The notes beneath the pieces were generated by a model. The model did no database searches. It was not told the DNA's origin and was given only the letters and a program-made list of their open reading frames with translations. From CAZYSK01 sp964649415 (GTDB taxonomy: Bacteria; Chloroflexota; Anaerolineae; B4-G1), in contig CAZYSK010000026.1 in NCBI GenBank assembly GCA_964649415.1, positions 1 through 64,000 on the forward strand: a stretch of DNA of 64,000 nt, in the 5' to 3' direction. Positions 16,867 to 25,280 of this stretch are shown here, piece after piece (within the stretch, counting starts at the first letter, position 1; each line of letters begins with the position of its first letter). Both the position numbers and the translations under genes were made by a program.

Positions 16867-18078
16867 ATGACTGAATCGGTGGAAAACACGGCGCGCCGGG
16901 CAACGTCGTCGTCGCCGTCGCTGCGGGGCGAGGGCATCGTGCTCCGCGGGCTCTATTTCCTGTTCTACGGCAGCGGTGCGTCCTGGTATCCGTTTTTCAA
17001 CGTGTATCTGCAGCAGGTAGGGCTTTCGGGCGTGCAGATCGGCACGCTTTCGGCCATCCGCCCGGCGGTGATGGTCCTCACCCAGCCGCTCTGGGGTGTG
17101 GTCGCGGACCTGTGGGGACGCTGGCGCACTCTGTTCTTGACCATGTTGCTCGCGGCCGTGTCGGTGCTCGGCTTCGCGTGGGGCGCGGGTTTCTGGTTTT
17201 TGCTCTTGTGGACCGTGCTGCAGGCCTTTCTGTCCAATCCGGTCGGGCCACTGGTGGACAGCCTGGTGCTCGACTATCTGGAGAGCGAAAGTGGTCTGTC
17301 CTACGGTCGCCTTCGCCTATGGGGGGCCGTTGGCTGGGCGCTTCTGTCGTATGTCGCGGGCCGGGTGATCACAGGCCGGGACATGCGTCTCATATTCGTG
17401 TGTGGCGCTGTGTTGATGTTGTCCGGATGGGGTCTGGCGCTGTGCACACCACGCAAGACGGGGGCGACCACCCACACCCCGGGCAGCGACTGGCGGGGCA
17501 TCGGCCCACTTCTGCGTAACCGGCGGCTCGTGACCTTCCTGATACTGGTGGCACTCCTGTACGTGGGCGCATCGCCCGCATTCAGCTTCTTCTCGGTCTA
17601 TATGAATGAGCTAGGGGCCTCCCGCCAGATGATCGGCCTCGCCCTCGGCATACAAGGGTTGAGCGAGTTGCCTGTGTACCTAGTCGCCAACGCCGTGATC
17701 AAGCGCCTGGGGCTGACGAAGACGCTCGTGGTGACGTTCGTCGTGATGTCGGCGCGGGCGCTTCTCTACTCCTGGATATCGGAGCCGACGCTTGCGGTCA
17801 TGCTGCAACTTGCCCACGGCTCGTTTTCTCTGTTCCTGGTTGCCTCGGTCGAGTACGTCAACCGCACGGTGCCAAGTGTGTGGCGTGCCACGGGGCAGTC
17901 TCTGTTCTGGGCGGCGCACATGGGTCTCGGGGCGATCCTGGGGAACTTGCTGGCGGGCGTTCTCTACGACCGGGTGGGGGCGCAGGGGCTATTTCGTTGG
18001 AGTGGCTTCATCATCCTGGCCGTGGCCCTTGTGGCGGCGGTCGCTTTGCGGGAAAGACCTGTGCGGCAGGAGACGTGA
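16867..18078 (+). CDS. MFS transporter, LacY/nucleoside-symporter-like
   Basis: The 403-residue product has twelve predicted membrane helices and the MFS loop motif GVVADLWGRWR after helix 2. The general make-up (MFS_1-like, SGVQIGTLSAIRPAVMV near helix 2) resembles the LacY/3-phenylpropionate/nucleoside proton symporters. Substrate unknown. Start is uncertain: ATG 16867 has GGAGG 12 nt upstream; ATG 16822 or one inside the 32-bp repeat array would add non-conserved residues. Flanked on both sides by short tandem repeats. Confidence 0.87.
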   Translation: MTESVENTARRATSSSPSLRGEGIVLRGLYFLFYGSGASWYPFFNVYLQQVGLSGVQIGTLSAIRPAVMVLTQPLWGVVADLWGRWRTLFLTMLLAAVSVLGFAWGAGFWFLLLWTVLQAFLSNPVGPLVDSLVLDYLESESGLSYGRLRLWGAVGWALLSYVAGRVITGRDMRLIFVCGAVLMLSGWGLALCTPRKTGATTHTPGSDWRGIGPLLRNRRLVTFLILVALLYVGASPAFSFFSVYMNELGASRQMIGLALGIQGLSELPVYLVANAVIKRLGLTKTLVVTFVVMSARALLYSWISEPTLAVMLQLAHGSFSLFLVASVEYVNRTVPSVWRATGQSLFWAAHMGLGAILGNLLAGVLYDRVGAQGLFRWSGFIILAVALVAAVALRERPVRQET

Positions 18079-18082
18079 GGTG

Positions 18083-18278
18083 CAGGAGGCAGGATGCAGG
18101 ATGCAGGATGCAGGATGCAAGGGGCAATGGGCAAGTTCGTGGGTGAGCGTGGACATTTATGTCTTGCACGACATGCGCCACGAGGAGATCGGGGCCTTCC
18201 TGCATGCGCTGGCCGCCGAGGACTGCCGCGGATAGGAGAGACACACGATAGTAGGATACAGATACATACATACATAAG
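18083..18278. repeat. Short-unit repeats between MFS gene and gpmA
   Basis: A 7-bp repeat (GCAGGAT, about four copies plus variants) covers 18083-18120, and ATACATACATAC-type tetranucleotide repeats cover about 18256-18275, right before the gpmA ribosome site. Between them a 28-codon frame (about 18150-18235; VDIYVLHDMRHEEIGAFLH) looks like the tail of an unrecognised gene but lacks a start signal. Confidence 0.6.
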
Positions 18279-18286
18279 GAGATAAC

Positions 18287-19045
18287 GTGCCTCAACTTGT
18301 ACTGCTTCGCCACGGCGAGAGTGTGTGGAACAAGGAGAATCGCTTCACGGGTTGGACGGATGTCGATCTGTCTGAGCAGGGAATCGTCGAAGCCCGCCAA
18401 GGCGGGAAGCTGCTCGTCGCAGAGGGCTTCGAATTCGATGTCGCGTTTACTTCAGTGCTCAAGCGCGCCATCCGGACCCTGTGGATCGTGCTGGAAGAGA
18501 TGGACCTGATGTGGCTGCCTGTGGAACGCAGTTGGCGACTGAACGAGCGACACTATGGCGCGCTGCAAGGCCTGAACAAGGCAGAGACGGCGAAGAAAGA
18601 AGGCGCCGAGCAAGTATATCGCTGGAGGCGCAGCTTCGCCGTGCGTCCTCCGGCGCTGAGTATTGACGATCCCAGACACCCGGGGTTCGAGCGACAGTAC
18701 GCTCGATTGGAACCGGCGCAACTGCCCGCCGCCGAGTCACTGAAAGACACGCTGGAGCGGGTCATGCCTTATTGGTATACGTCCATTGTGCCCTGCCTCC
18801 AGGCCGGAGACAGGGTCTTGATCTCGGCGCACGGCAACAGCCTGCGGGCGCTAGTCAAGCACCTGGACCACATATCAGACGATGAGATCCCCGAGCTCAA
18901 CATACCTACCGGAATTCCGCTCGTCTACCGATTGGATGAGAACCTGGATGTGATTGATCGCCATTACCTCGGCGATGCGCGGGCTGCTAGAGCGGCAGCC
19001 GAGGCCGTGGCACGGCAGGCGCAGGCGGGACCTGGCGCTGCCTGA
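18287..19045 (+). CDS. gpmA: 2,3-bisphosphoglycerate-dependent phosphoglycerate mutase
   Basis: The 252-residue product interconverts 3- and 2-phosphoglycerate in glycolysis and gluconeogenesis. The phosphohistidine motif LLRHGESVWNKENRFTGW is at residues 6-23, the catalytic LNERHYGALQG follows, and the second His lies in SAHGNSLRAL. Length fits the family (about 250). GTG 18287 follows AAGGAGAT. The last 15 residues are Ala/Gln-rich and variable. It stands alone between a repeat region and convergent minus-strand genes. Confidence 0.95.
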   Translation: MPQLVLLRHGESVWNKENRFTGWTDVDLSEQGIVEARQGGKLLVAEGFEFDVAFTSVLKRAIRTLWIVLEEMDLMWLPVERSWRLNERHYGALQGLNKAETAKKEGAEQVYRWRRSFAVRPPALSIDDPRHPGFERQYARLEPAQLPAAESLKDTLERVMPYWYTSIVPCLQAGDRVLISAHGNSLRALVKHLDHISDDEIPELNIPTGIPLVYRLDENLDVIDRHYLGDARAARAAAEAVARQAQAGPGAA

Positions 19046-19072
19046 CCGTCTGCGTTGGGCATCGGCAACCGC

Positions 19073-19981
19073 TCACTCGCCCACTGAATGCTGTATCGAG
19101 ACCTGGCCAATCGCCTGGCTCACTTCCAAATCCACGCGATGGTCGGCACTCTCATAGTCTGGCGATACGTAGGCATCTCCCTGCTGCCGGTAGCCCTCCG
19201 GCAGGTCCGCGCTGCCCAGCGCTGTGTCGGTCTGGATGCGCGCCGCCATCTCCCTGGGGATGACGACCACGGTCTTGCCGATTGCGCCCTCGATCCTGGC
19301 TTGGAAACTGCCCGCCTCAGGCAGAACAACAGTCACCTGGCCGATCCCTATGCTCACTTGTAGGTCGGTCACTGTTAGGTCGGTCAGGTCCACCTCGCAT
19401 TCCCCCATACCAAAGCTGACCTCCAGATCCAGGGGCACATCGGGCGTGAGTTCTATGTCCCAGCCCCGATGGCTATCCCAACCACCCAGCGCCGGGGCGA
19501 ATACGCCCGCGCTCCGCAGCGCGAGTTTCGCCGTCTCGTCCGCAACCGTGAAGTCATGGCTCACTTGCTCGCCTCTTGTTGGCCGGACCACGCCTTCCAG
19601 CAGGTTCCCGGACTCCGTGAGCGATTCCACGTGTACCCGGCCGACTGCGGGGGCGAGGACGACCTCGGCCCGCGTGGCCCCGTTGAGCGCCTGCGATATC
19701 TCCTCCGCCGGTACGGCTGGCACGACGCCTGTGTTGAACAGCCACAGCGCGCCTGCGACCGCGGCAGCGAGAATGGCCAGCGCCAACAGAGAACCCCACA
19801 CCGAACGCCGTCCGAGGAGGAGATCCAGGCCCGCGGCGATGAGCAGGACAGGCCATAGGCCGAGGATCACGTCCCACACGCTCCAGGACAACACGCCCAG
19901 GTTATTCAGCAGGAAGACGATCCCCAGGCCGATCAGAATCACAGGGCCAACCAGGCTGCCCCTACGTTTTGGCTCTTCCAT
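19073..19981 (-). CDS. LiaF-like membrane protein with toast-rack domain
   Basis: 302 residues. The N-terminal part (about 10-100) has four hydrophobic segments including VGPVILIGLGIVFLLNNLG, as in LiaI/LiaF/DUF5668 proteins. The rest is a beta-rich solenoid-like domain (repeated strands such as LDLEVSFGMGECEVDLTDL and VSIGIGQVTVVLP) like the LiaF C-terminal domain. LiaF-type proteins modulate envelope-stress signalling; no LiaR/LiaS pair is in the window. ATG 19981 follows GGAGAATAC. It is the last gene of a minus-strand set that starts at 22328. Confidence 0.82.
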   Translation of the reverse strand: MEEPKRRGSLVGPVILIGLGIVFLLNNLGVLSWSVWDVILGLWPVLLIAAGLDLLLGRRSVWGSLLALAILAAAVAGALWLFNTGVVPAVPAEEISQALNGATRAEVVLAPAVGRVHVESLTESGNLLEGVVRPTRGEQVSHDFTVADETAKLALRSAGVFAPALGGWDSHRGWDIELTPDVPLDLEVSFGMGECEVDLTDLTVTDLQVSIGIGQVTVVLPEAGSFQARIEGAIGKTVVVIPREMAARIQTDTALGSADLPEGYRQQGDAYVSPDYESADHRVDLEVSQAIGQVSIQHSVGE

Positions 19982-20000
19982 GTATTCTCCTTTCACGCTG

Positions 20001-20160
20001 GGCGCGGCCACCGCGCCCCTACGTAGTCTGGACCGCGGCCATCCTGGCCGCACTATCCGCGCCCCTACGCACAATTGGCGTCTGATAGTCCTTGGGAGTG
20101 AAAGGGCGCTGATTGCACCCTTATGCGACCTGGACCGCGGCCATCCTGGCCGCACTGTCG
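20001..20160. repeat. Dispersed palindromic elements, including relatives of the uvrA repeat
   Basis: Two copies of GGACCGCGGCCATCCTGGCCGC (20030-20051 and 20132-20153) lie between two LiaF-like genes, with GCGCGGCCACCGCGCCCCTAC at 20001-20021 and a related CCGCGCCCCTACG next to the first. The 22-mers differ from the uvrA repeat's reverse complement only at two symmetric positions, so the palindrome is preserved by compensating change. No gene is seen in 19982-20229. Confidence 0.85.
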
Positions 20161-20229
20161 CCGCCCCCACCCAAGACCGATGTTTGATGCCTCGCGTTTG
20201 TCGCCTGACGTCTGTTGCCCAACCGTGCC

Positions 20230-20877
20230 TCACCAGCTCCTCTTGGAGCTGAGGGTGCGGAAAATAAGATACACCCCGGCCAGGACCAGGACGACAGGCC
20301 AGACGTATCTGAAGGCCTCAGTGGCGGCGGCTGTGATCACCACACCCAGCACGAACATCACGGCGGCAGGGATGAGCGCCCATTTCATCCTTCCTCCCGG
20401 GGTCTGCAGGAAGGAGAGCAGGCCGAAGGTAAGCGCCAGTCCCAGGAAGAAGACCCCGCCCATCTCGGCACCCTCGAAGACCGACGAGAGGCCGGCCACC
20501 AGCGCGAGCGTGATCAGCACACCGCCGGGGATGACGGCCCACCAGTGCTCCCGGTTGACGAAGTAGATCACCCAGAAGCTGGCTCCGATTCCAAGCAGGA
20601 AGACCATGCCCGCCCAGTCGCCGCCGCCCTCAGGAATGAGCTCGTTCAGCGCGATCGTCCCTGCCAGTCCCAGCAGCGCGAACCCCGGGATGACTGCCCA
20701 CCATTGCTCGCGGTCGGTCAGGAACACGTACAGGAACATCGCGCCACCAGCACCGAAGAGCAGTGCCCAGAGCAGGCTCAGAGCACCCACCACTATCCCG
20801 ACGTTCTGGAGCAGGAACAGGACCCCGACTGCGATCAGCAGGATCGCTCCCACAACCCGTATCTCAAACCGTTTCAT
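20230..20877 (-). CDS. Polytopic membrane protein of the LiaF-like cluster
   Basis: The 215-residue product is almost wholly hydrophobic, with about eight predicted helices arranged as repeats: REQWWAVIPGFALLGLAG and REHWWAVIPGGVLITLAL are an internal duplication, each at a membrane entry point. There is no extracytoplasmic domain. ATG 20877 follows AGGGAGGT. Function unknown. It lies 11 nt after the upstream toast-rack gene, which suggests a shared membrane complex. Confidence 0.75.
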   Translation of the reverse strand: MKRFEIRVVGAILLIAVGVLFLLQNVGIVVGALSLLWALLFGAGGAMFLYVFLTDREQWWAVIPGFALLGLAGTIALNELIPEGGGDWAGMVFLLGIGASFWVIYFVNREHWWAVIPGGVLITLALVAGLSSVFEGAEMGGVFFLGLALTFGLLSFLQTPGGRMKWALIPAAVMFVLGVVITAAATEAFRYVWPVVLVLAGVYLIFRTLSSKRSW

Positions 20878-20888
20878 GCCATACCTCC

Positions 20889-21686
20889 CTAGCGGATGCT
20901 GACCGAGCCGACGCCGACGTCGATGTCGATGTCCACCTTGTTGGTCGCCGTGTCGTAGTCCGGGGACTGATACACCCCGCCGGTTTTCGGGAAGCGGTCC
21001 CGATCCACCTGGATTGAGGCCAATCCACCGCTGGTCCGGATGCGGGCTGCAACGCCTGAGGGCACGTGGACGGTGACCGAGGCCGCCCCGGTCTTGATGA
21101 CGGCTTGGGTGTGCCCAGCGTTGGCCGGTAGTTTCAGATCCGTCGAGCTGGCCCCGCTCTGCAGCCGAAGATCGGTCACGCGCAGGCCGGTCAGATCCAG
21201 CCGGGCGTCGTTGGCCCCGATCTCGAAGTCCAGCGAGAGTGGAATCTGGCTGTTCAGGCCGAACGACCAGTCGAGCGTGCGTCCTGGCCCCCACATCCAG
21301 GGCACGGCGAAGGGCGGAAAGGAGCGCGGCATGCGCATGAGTACGTCGAGCGTGTCTCCCTCCCGGCTCACGCGGTAGTCCAGTCCACCACCGAACGTCC
21401 CGGTCGCCAGTTCGCCCGGGCCGGCGCTGGAGTCCAGGCGCAGCCGTCCGGCCCCGTGGTGGATACGGACCCGGGCCTGACCGGCGCCCTCAAGCGGGAT
21501 CGTTGCCTCCTCGGCCTCAATCGAGCCTCGTCCAGCGAGGACGCCCCACAGGATCCACAGGCCCAGAGCAATCAGGACGAGTGGCCAGATCAGGTCGCCC
21601 ACATCGATGGCCAGAACGTTGTCCAGCAGGAGCAGAACGCCGATGAGGATCAGGATGCTTCCCCAGAACACAGTGCTTCTTCTCAT
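20889..21686 (-). CDS. LiaF-like protein: two membrane helices plus toast-rack domain
   Basis: 265 residues. Two N-terminal helices (FWGSILILIGVLLLLDNV and LIWPLVLIALGLWILWGV) precede a beta-solenoid C-terminal domain with repeated strands ending in VDIDIDVGVGSVSIR. It shares its architecture with the 19073-19981 protein. ATG 21686 follows AGGAGGGAAACC. Envelope-stress modulation is inferred from the family only. Confidence 0.82.
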   Translation of the reverse strand: MRRSTVFWGSILILIGVLLLLDNVLAIDVGDLIWPLVLIALGLWILWGVLAGRGSIEAEEATIPLEGAGQARVRIHHGAGRLRLDSSAGPGELATGTFGGGLDYRVSREGDTLDVLMRMPRSFPPFAVPWMWGPGRTLDWSFGLNSQIPLSLDFEIGANDARLDLTGLRVTDLRLQSGASSTDLKLPANAGHTQAVIKTGAASVTVHVPSGVAARIRTSGGLASIQVDRDRFPKTGGVYQSPDYDTATNKVDIDIDVGVGSVSIR

Positions 21687-21827
21687 GTGGTTTCCCTCCT
21701 ATGTGCCAGTCTTGTCCAACTATGTAGTATTACGCCGGAATCCGCCGGAAGTTGCGGCATAGCCGCCCCCGGTCACGGAGGGCAGGTATTCAGTTGAGCG
21801 GATCGGTGTCTCGTGCCGCCCGACGGG

Positions 21828-22328
21828 CTACCGGCGACGGAGCCAGGGTCGAACGAGGATCAGCAGGCCCAGCACGATCAGCAGCACCGGCCAGTACGAC
21901 CCCACCAACCCCAGCGCGCCGAAGAACGAGCCGAAGGCGGCGAAGAGCACCAGGCTGATCAGAATCAGCCATCCCCCTCCTCGCACCGCCTGGCGGCGCT
22001 CTCCACCAAACAGGCCTGAGAGGATGATGCCCACGCCGACGAAGCCAGGGATCAGGGTCCAGGCGTAGGCCCAGCTTTCCCAGTTGCCGGTGGCGTTCTG
22101 CCAGTACAGCAGCCCGCCGATACCGCCGACGACGCAGGCTGGCACGGCCATGCCAGGCTCTCCGGTCAGCAGCCCGATCACCAGTAAGAACACGGCGACG
22201 CCAACGATGATCAGGGGCCATGAAATCATGAGCTGAAGCTCTGGCACGAACTGAACGAGTAGGAACAGGGCGCCGAGCAGGATCAACACCAACCCGGCGG
22301 CCAAACCCGATCTGCGTTTGTGGTCCAT
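21828..22328 (-). CDS. Small LiaI/DUF5668-like membrane protein
   Basis: 166 residues with four to five predicted helices, the first reading LAAGLVLILLGALFLLVQF, and a WYWPVLLIVLGLLIL-like final helix followed by basic residues (RPWLRRR) that would face the cytoplasm. ATG 22328 is preferred; a GGAGAC ribosome site sits upstream. First gene of the minus-strand LiaF-like set, whose members share this helix pattern. Confidence 0.75.
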   Translation of the reverse strand: MDHKRRSGLAAGLVLILLGALFLLVQFVPELQLMISWPLIIVGVAVFLLVIGLLTGEPGMAVPACVVGGIGGLLYWQNATGNWESWAYAWTLIPGFVGVGIILSGLFGGERRQAVRGGGWLILISLVLFAAFGSFFGALGLVGSYWPVLLIVLGLLILVRPWLRRR

Positions 22329-22391
22329 AGCAGTCTCCTCATGTGTCATGAGTGGGGTGGGGCATTCCGTTGAGAGACCTCACCCATCGTT

Positions 22392-22985
22392 CTATGCGTG
22401 TGTCAACAGGTGGTGGAGCACAGGCAGTGCCGCATCGATGGCGCGGGCGCGGTGGCTGATGCGGTTCTTCTGCTCCTGTGGCAGTTGCGCCATCGTGCAG
22501 CCGTGGGCGGGCAGATAGAAGACCGGATCGTATCCGAAGCCTCCGCTTCCCGCTGGCTCAGTGGCGATGAGCCCTTCGCATACCCCTTCGGTCGTGTGGC
22601 ATTCGTCGGCGGGCGTGGCGATGACGACAACGCAGCGAAAGCGGGCGGTACGCTGCTCTTTGGGCAGGCCACGCAGTTGCGCGAGCAGCGCTGCTACCCG
22701 GTCGGGGTCCTCTCCCGGCGCGTAGCGGGCGGAGCGAATGCCTGGGGCACCGTCGAGGGCATCGACCTCGAGCCCCGAATCGTCGGCTAGCGTGAGCAGG
22801 CCAGACGCGCGTGCGTACGGCAGGGCCTTTTGACGGGCGTTCTCGGTGTACGTCGAGCCATCTTCTGGAACCTCTACGCGCAGGCCCAGTTCAGATGGGA
22901 AGCGCAGAGTTGCCTTCAGAGGCGCGAGCAGAGACTCGAACTCGCGCATTTTCCCGGGGTTCTGGGTGGCCACCAGAAGCTCCAT
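22392..22985 (-). CDS. rdgB: Non-canonical purine NTP pyrophosphatase (RdgB/HAM1)
   Basis: The 197-residue enzyme hydrolyses dITP, XTP and related deaminated purine triphosphates to monophosphates, keeping them out of nucleic acids. Family motifs are present: ATQNPGKMREF at the N-terminus, LADDSGLEVDAL, and GSGGFGYDPVFYLP; SHRARAI sits near the C-terminus. Length is normal. ATG 22985 follows GGAGGGAGATGG. Divergent from the strong promoter at 23107. Confidence 0.95.
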   Translation of the reverse strand: MELLVATQNPGKMREFESLLAPLKATLRFPSELGLRVEVPEDGSTYTENARQKALPYARASGLLTLADDSGLEVDALDGAPGIRSARYAPGEDPDRVAALLAQLRGLPKEQRTARFRCVVVIATPADECHTTEGVCEGLIATEPAGSGGFGYDPVFYLPAHGCTMAQLPQEQKNRISHRARAIDAALPVLHHLLTHA

Positions 22986-23083
22986 AGTGCCATCTCCCTC
23001 CACCGCTACATTAACACAGAACGGCGATTTCGGCAACTGGTGGCGCACAGTTGTCGCTGTTCTGACCCGTTCCAGACCAGTTT

Positions 23084-23135
23084 ATGTATACATGAGGCCA
23101 AAAATCTTGACTATTGGGGATGATTGTGTTATAAT
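23084..23135 (+). promoter_or_regulatory. Near-consensus sigma-70 promoter for the DUF177-sigma factor operon
   Basis: TTGACT (23107-23112), 17 bp, TATAAT (23130-23135) preceded by TGTGT. A perfect 10-bp palindrome ATGTATACAT (23084-23093) lies just upstream of the -35. The transcript would start near 23142, about 165 nt before the DUF177 start codon. Confidence 0.8.
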
Positions 23136-23305
23136 ACACACAACTTATGAGCCGTTGATAGCCTCGCCAGGTCGAGTGCAGGGGCGGGGCGCTATTCTGG
23201 TGGCGCCTCTGTAGGGATGGCGGGCGACTAAGAGTCTATCTGTAGAATCGTGTGGTTCTCGGGTAGGTGCTAATAGATGGCTTTGGGGAGCCTCTCAAGC
23301 CTACT

Positions 23306-23794
23306 ATGATTCGCTTCGACGTTTCTTCTCTATTAAAGGCTCGGCTCGGTGCATCGCTCACCCTGAGTATTGACACAGGGTCCCAGAGACTGGTTGATCT
23401 TCAGGTCAGTCTCTTGCGTGGAACGGTCCAGGCCATCCGTGTGCAAGGTGGTGTACTTGTTCGCGGCAGCGTGGAATCGCAAATGGGACTAGAGTGCGTC
23501 CGCTGTTTGGAACCCTTCGATCTTCCTATCACCCTGGAGCTAGAAGAGACATTTCGACTGCCAGGGGTAGGCCCCAAGCCAGACATGACCTATGCGGTCA
23601 ACGCCGATGGCTGGCTTGATTTGGCCCCCTTGCTACGTGAGCAGGCGTGGCTGGCCATCCCCATGAAACCCCTATGCAGCCCCGACTGTAGGGGATTGTG
23701 TCCGCACTGTGGCGCGAACCTCAATCACGAGTCATGTACGTGTGAGGAAGAGCAGATTGACCCGCGCCTGGCATTGTTGAAAGACCTTTTGTAG
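23306..23794 (+). CDS. DUF177 (YceD-family) protein
   Basis: The 162-residue product is a YceD/DUF177 protein, a family tied to 23S rRNA accumulation and usually encoded before rpmF. The central CVRCLEPFDLPI and the C-terminal CSPDCRGLCPHCGANLN plus CTCEEE motifs are typical, and the last residues DPRLALLKDLL match the family end. No rpmF follows; instead the sigma factor gene starts 109 nt later. ATG 23306 fits the family N-terminus; GTG 23267 would add 13 residues. Neither has a strong ribosome site. Confidence 0.85.
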   Translation: MIRFDVSSLLKARLGASLTLSIDTGSQRLVDLQVSLLRGTVQAIRVQGGVLVRGSVESQMGLECVRCLEPFDLPITLELEETFRLPGVGPKPDMTYAVNADGWLDLAPLLREQAWLAIPMKPLCSPDCRGLCPHCGANLNHESCTCEEEQIDPRLALLKDLL

Positions 23795-23903
23795 CCGAGA
23801 GTACGGCCTTAGGAGCAATACCTTTCGAGTGGCGCTCAGACTCCCGAAATCTCGACCGGGATTCTCGAAGACCCGTTTGAAGGGTATCACACTTAGGAGA
23901 CCT

Positions 23904-25064
23904 ATGGACGCAGTTGGGGAACTGTTGGACAGGGCGGAGGTCCGGGGGTATCTCTGCACGGGGGATATTCTGGACGTGTTGCCGGAAGCTGAGGAGGCCC
24001 TGGATCAGTTGGAGGAGATCTTCATCGTACTGCACGAGGCAGGTATCGAGGTATGTGACGGCAGGACCGGAGACGAGCCGGAGAGTGGGCAGAAGGTGAA
24101 CGGTGTGGATGGCAAGAACGGGACGGGTATGGATGGAAGTCAAGACCTGAGCGGAATCTCCAGCGATGATACGGTGGGCCTGTATCTGAGAGAAATGTCC
24201 CGTGTGCCTCTCTTGACAAACGAAGAGGAAGTTCGTCTGGCTAAGACCCTCGAGGCGGGGCGCGCGGCGCAGGAGACCCTGCGCAACAACGGATCTGATC
24301 CCAAGGAGCGGAGCAGGCTCAAGCACCAGATCATCCAGGGTGTGGCCGCTCGTGAGCATCTCATCAAGGCCAACACCCGACTGGTGGTCAGCATCGCCAA
24401 GAAGTACATGGGGCGCGGGGTTCCGTTCTTGGATCTGATCCAGGAGGGCAACCTGGGCCTGATGAAGGCAGTGGAGAAGTTCGACTACAGTCGTGGGTAC
24501 CGCTTCAGCACGTATGCGACGTGGTGGATTCGTCAGACGATCACGCGAGCCATCGCTGATCAGGGCCGCACCATCCGTGTGCCGGTCCACATGTCTGATC
24601 GGATTCGGCGGCTGTACAACACCGCCCGAGCGCTTGAGCAGCAGCACGGTCGCCGCGCGACGCCAGAGGAGATCGCGGCCGAGCTGGGTATAGAACCGCG
24701 CAAGGTGCGATGGATGCTCAGGGTCTCGTGGCGGCCCCTCAGCCTGGAGAAACCCGTTGGTGAGGACGAGGAAAGCGAGCTAGGGAGCTTCATTGAGGAC
24801 GAAGCAAGTCCCACCCCGACCCAGAGTGCTTACCAGAACTTGTTGGGGGAGAAGGTGGAGGAGATGCTGTCTACCTTGACTCCCCGTGAGGCACGTATCG
24901 TGCGGCTGCGCTTCGGGCTCCTAAACGGGCGCAGCTATACGCTTGAGGAAGTCGGTCGCAAGTTTGGTCTCACGCGGGAGCGCATCCGGCAGATTGAGGG
25001 CAAGGCATTGCGCCGTCTGCGCCATCCTTCACGGAGTCGTGGGCTGCGAAGCTACTTGCGCTAG
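23904..25064 (+). CDS. rpoD: Principal RNA polymerase sigma factor (RpoD/SigA)
   Basis: A 386-residue group 1-type sigma-70 factor. A short region 1.1-like segment (about 5-50) precedes region 1.2 (DTVGLYLREMSRVPLLT). Region 2 is complete, with FLDLIQEGNLGLMKAVEKF and the -10-reading TYATWWIRQTITRAI. Region 4 has the -35-reading helix-turn-helix YTLEEVGRKFGLTRERIRQIE. ATG 23904 follows AGGAGA; GTG 23829 would add 25 doubtful residues. Near-consensus promoters in the window agree with a standard sigma of this type. Followed by a perfect intrinsic terminator. Confidence 0.92.
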   Translation: MDAVGELLDRAEVRGYLCTGDILDVLPEAEEALDQLEEIFIVLHEAGIEVCDGRTGDEPESGQKVNGVDGKNGTGMDGSQDLSGISSDDTVGLYLREMSRVPLLTNEEEVRLAKTLEAGRAAQETLRNNGSDPKERSRLKHQIIQGVAAREHLIKANTRLVVSIAKKYMGRGVPFLDLIQEGNLGLMKAVEKFDYSRGYRFSTYATWWIRQTITRAIADQGRTIRVPVHMSDRIRRLYNTARALEQQHGRRATPEEIAAELGIEPRKVRWMLRVSWRPLSLEKPVGEDEESELGSFIEDEASPTPTQSAYQNLLGEKVEEMLSTLTPREARIVRLRFGLLNGRSYTLEEVGRKFGLTRERIRQIEGKALRRLRHPSRSRGLRSYLR

Positions 25065-25196
25065 TGGATTATGAGCCTGATGAAGATGTCGATCTCTCGT
25101 TTCCGCACGAATATGATGATGTGCAGCCTGCCGTGGCAGGCGGGGGAGGCTCCCGTCCTGCGCTAGGCCGTCGCGCGCATCCGGCCTCACGGCAAG

Positions 25197-25226
25197 AAAC
25201 CGCCAGCCTCGCTGGCGGTTTTCATT
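25197..25226 (+). terminator. Intrinsic terminator after rpoD
   Basis: AAACCGCCAGC (25197-25207) / GCTGGCGGTTT (25211-25221) is a perfect 11-bp stem with a 3-nt loop, flanked by A- and T-rich ends, then TCATTT. It works in principle on both strands. It lies 133 nt after the rpoD stop; the stretch between holds no supported gene. Confidence 0.85.
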
Positions 25227-25247
25227 TAGTGTACCCTGTGCTAAAAT
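25219..25247 (+). promoter_or_regulatory. Extended -10 promoter for metG
   Basis: TGTGCTAAAATGC contains TGC-TAAAAT (-10 at 25242-25247). The -35 position at 17 bp is TTTTCA (25219-25224), inside the T-run of the preceding terminator. metG starts 34 nt downstream of the -10. Confidence 0.6.
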
Positions 25248-25280
25248 GCTTTCACGTACTGACGAGGAGGGGAAATACCG

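Noticed and set aside
18150..18235. A 28-residue peptide before gpmA
   Set aside because: No clear start signal and flanked by repeats; likely a gene tail left by rearrangement.
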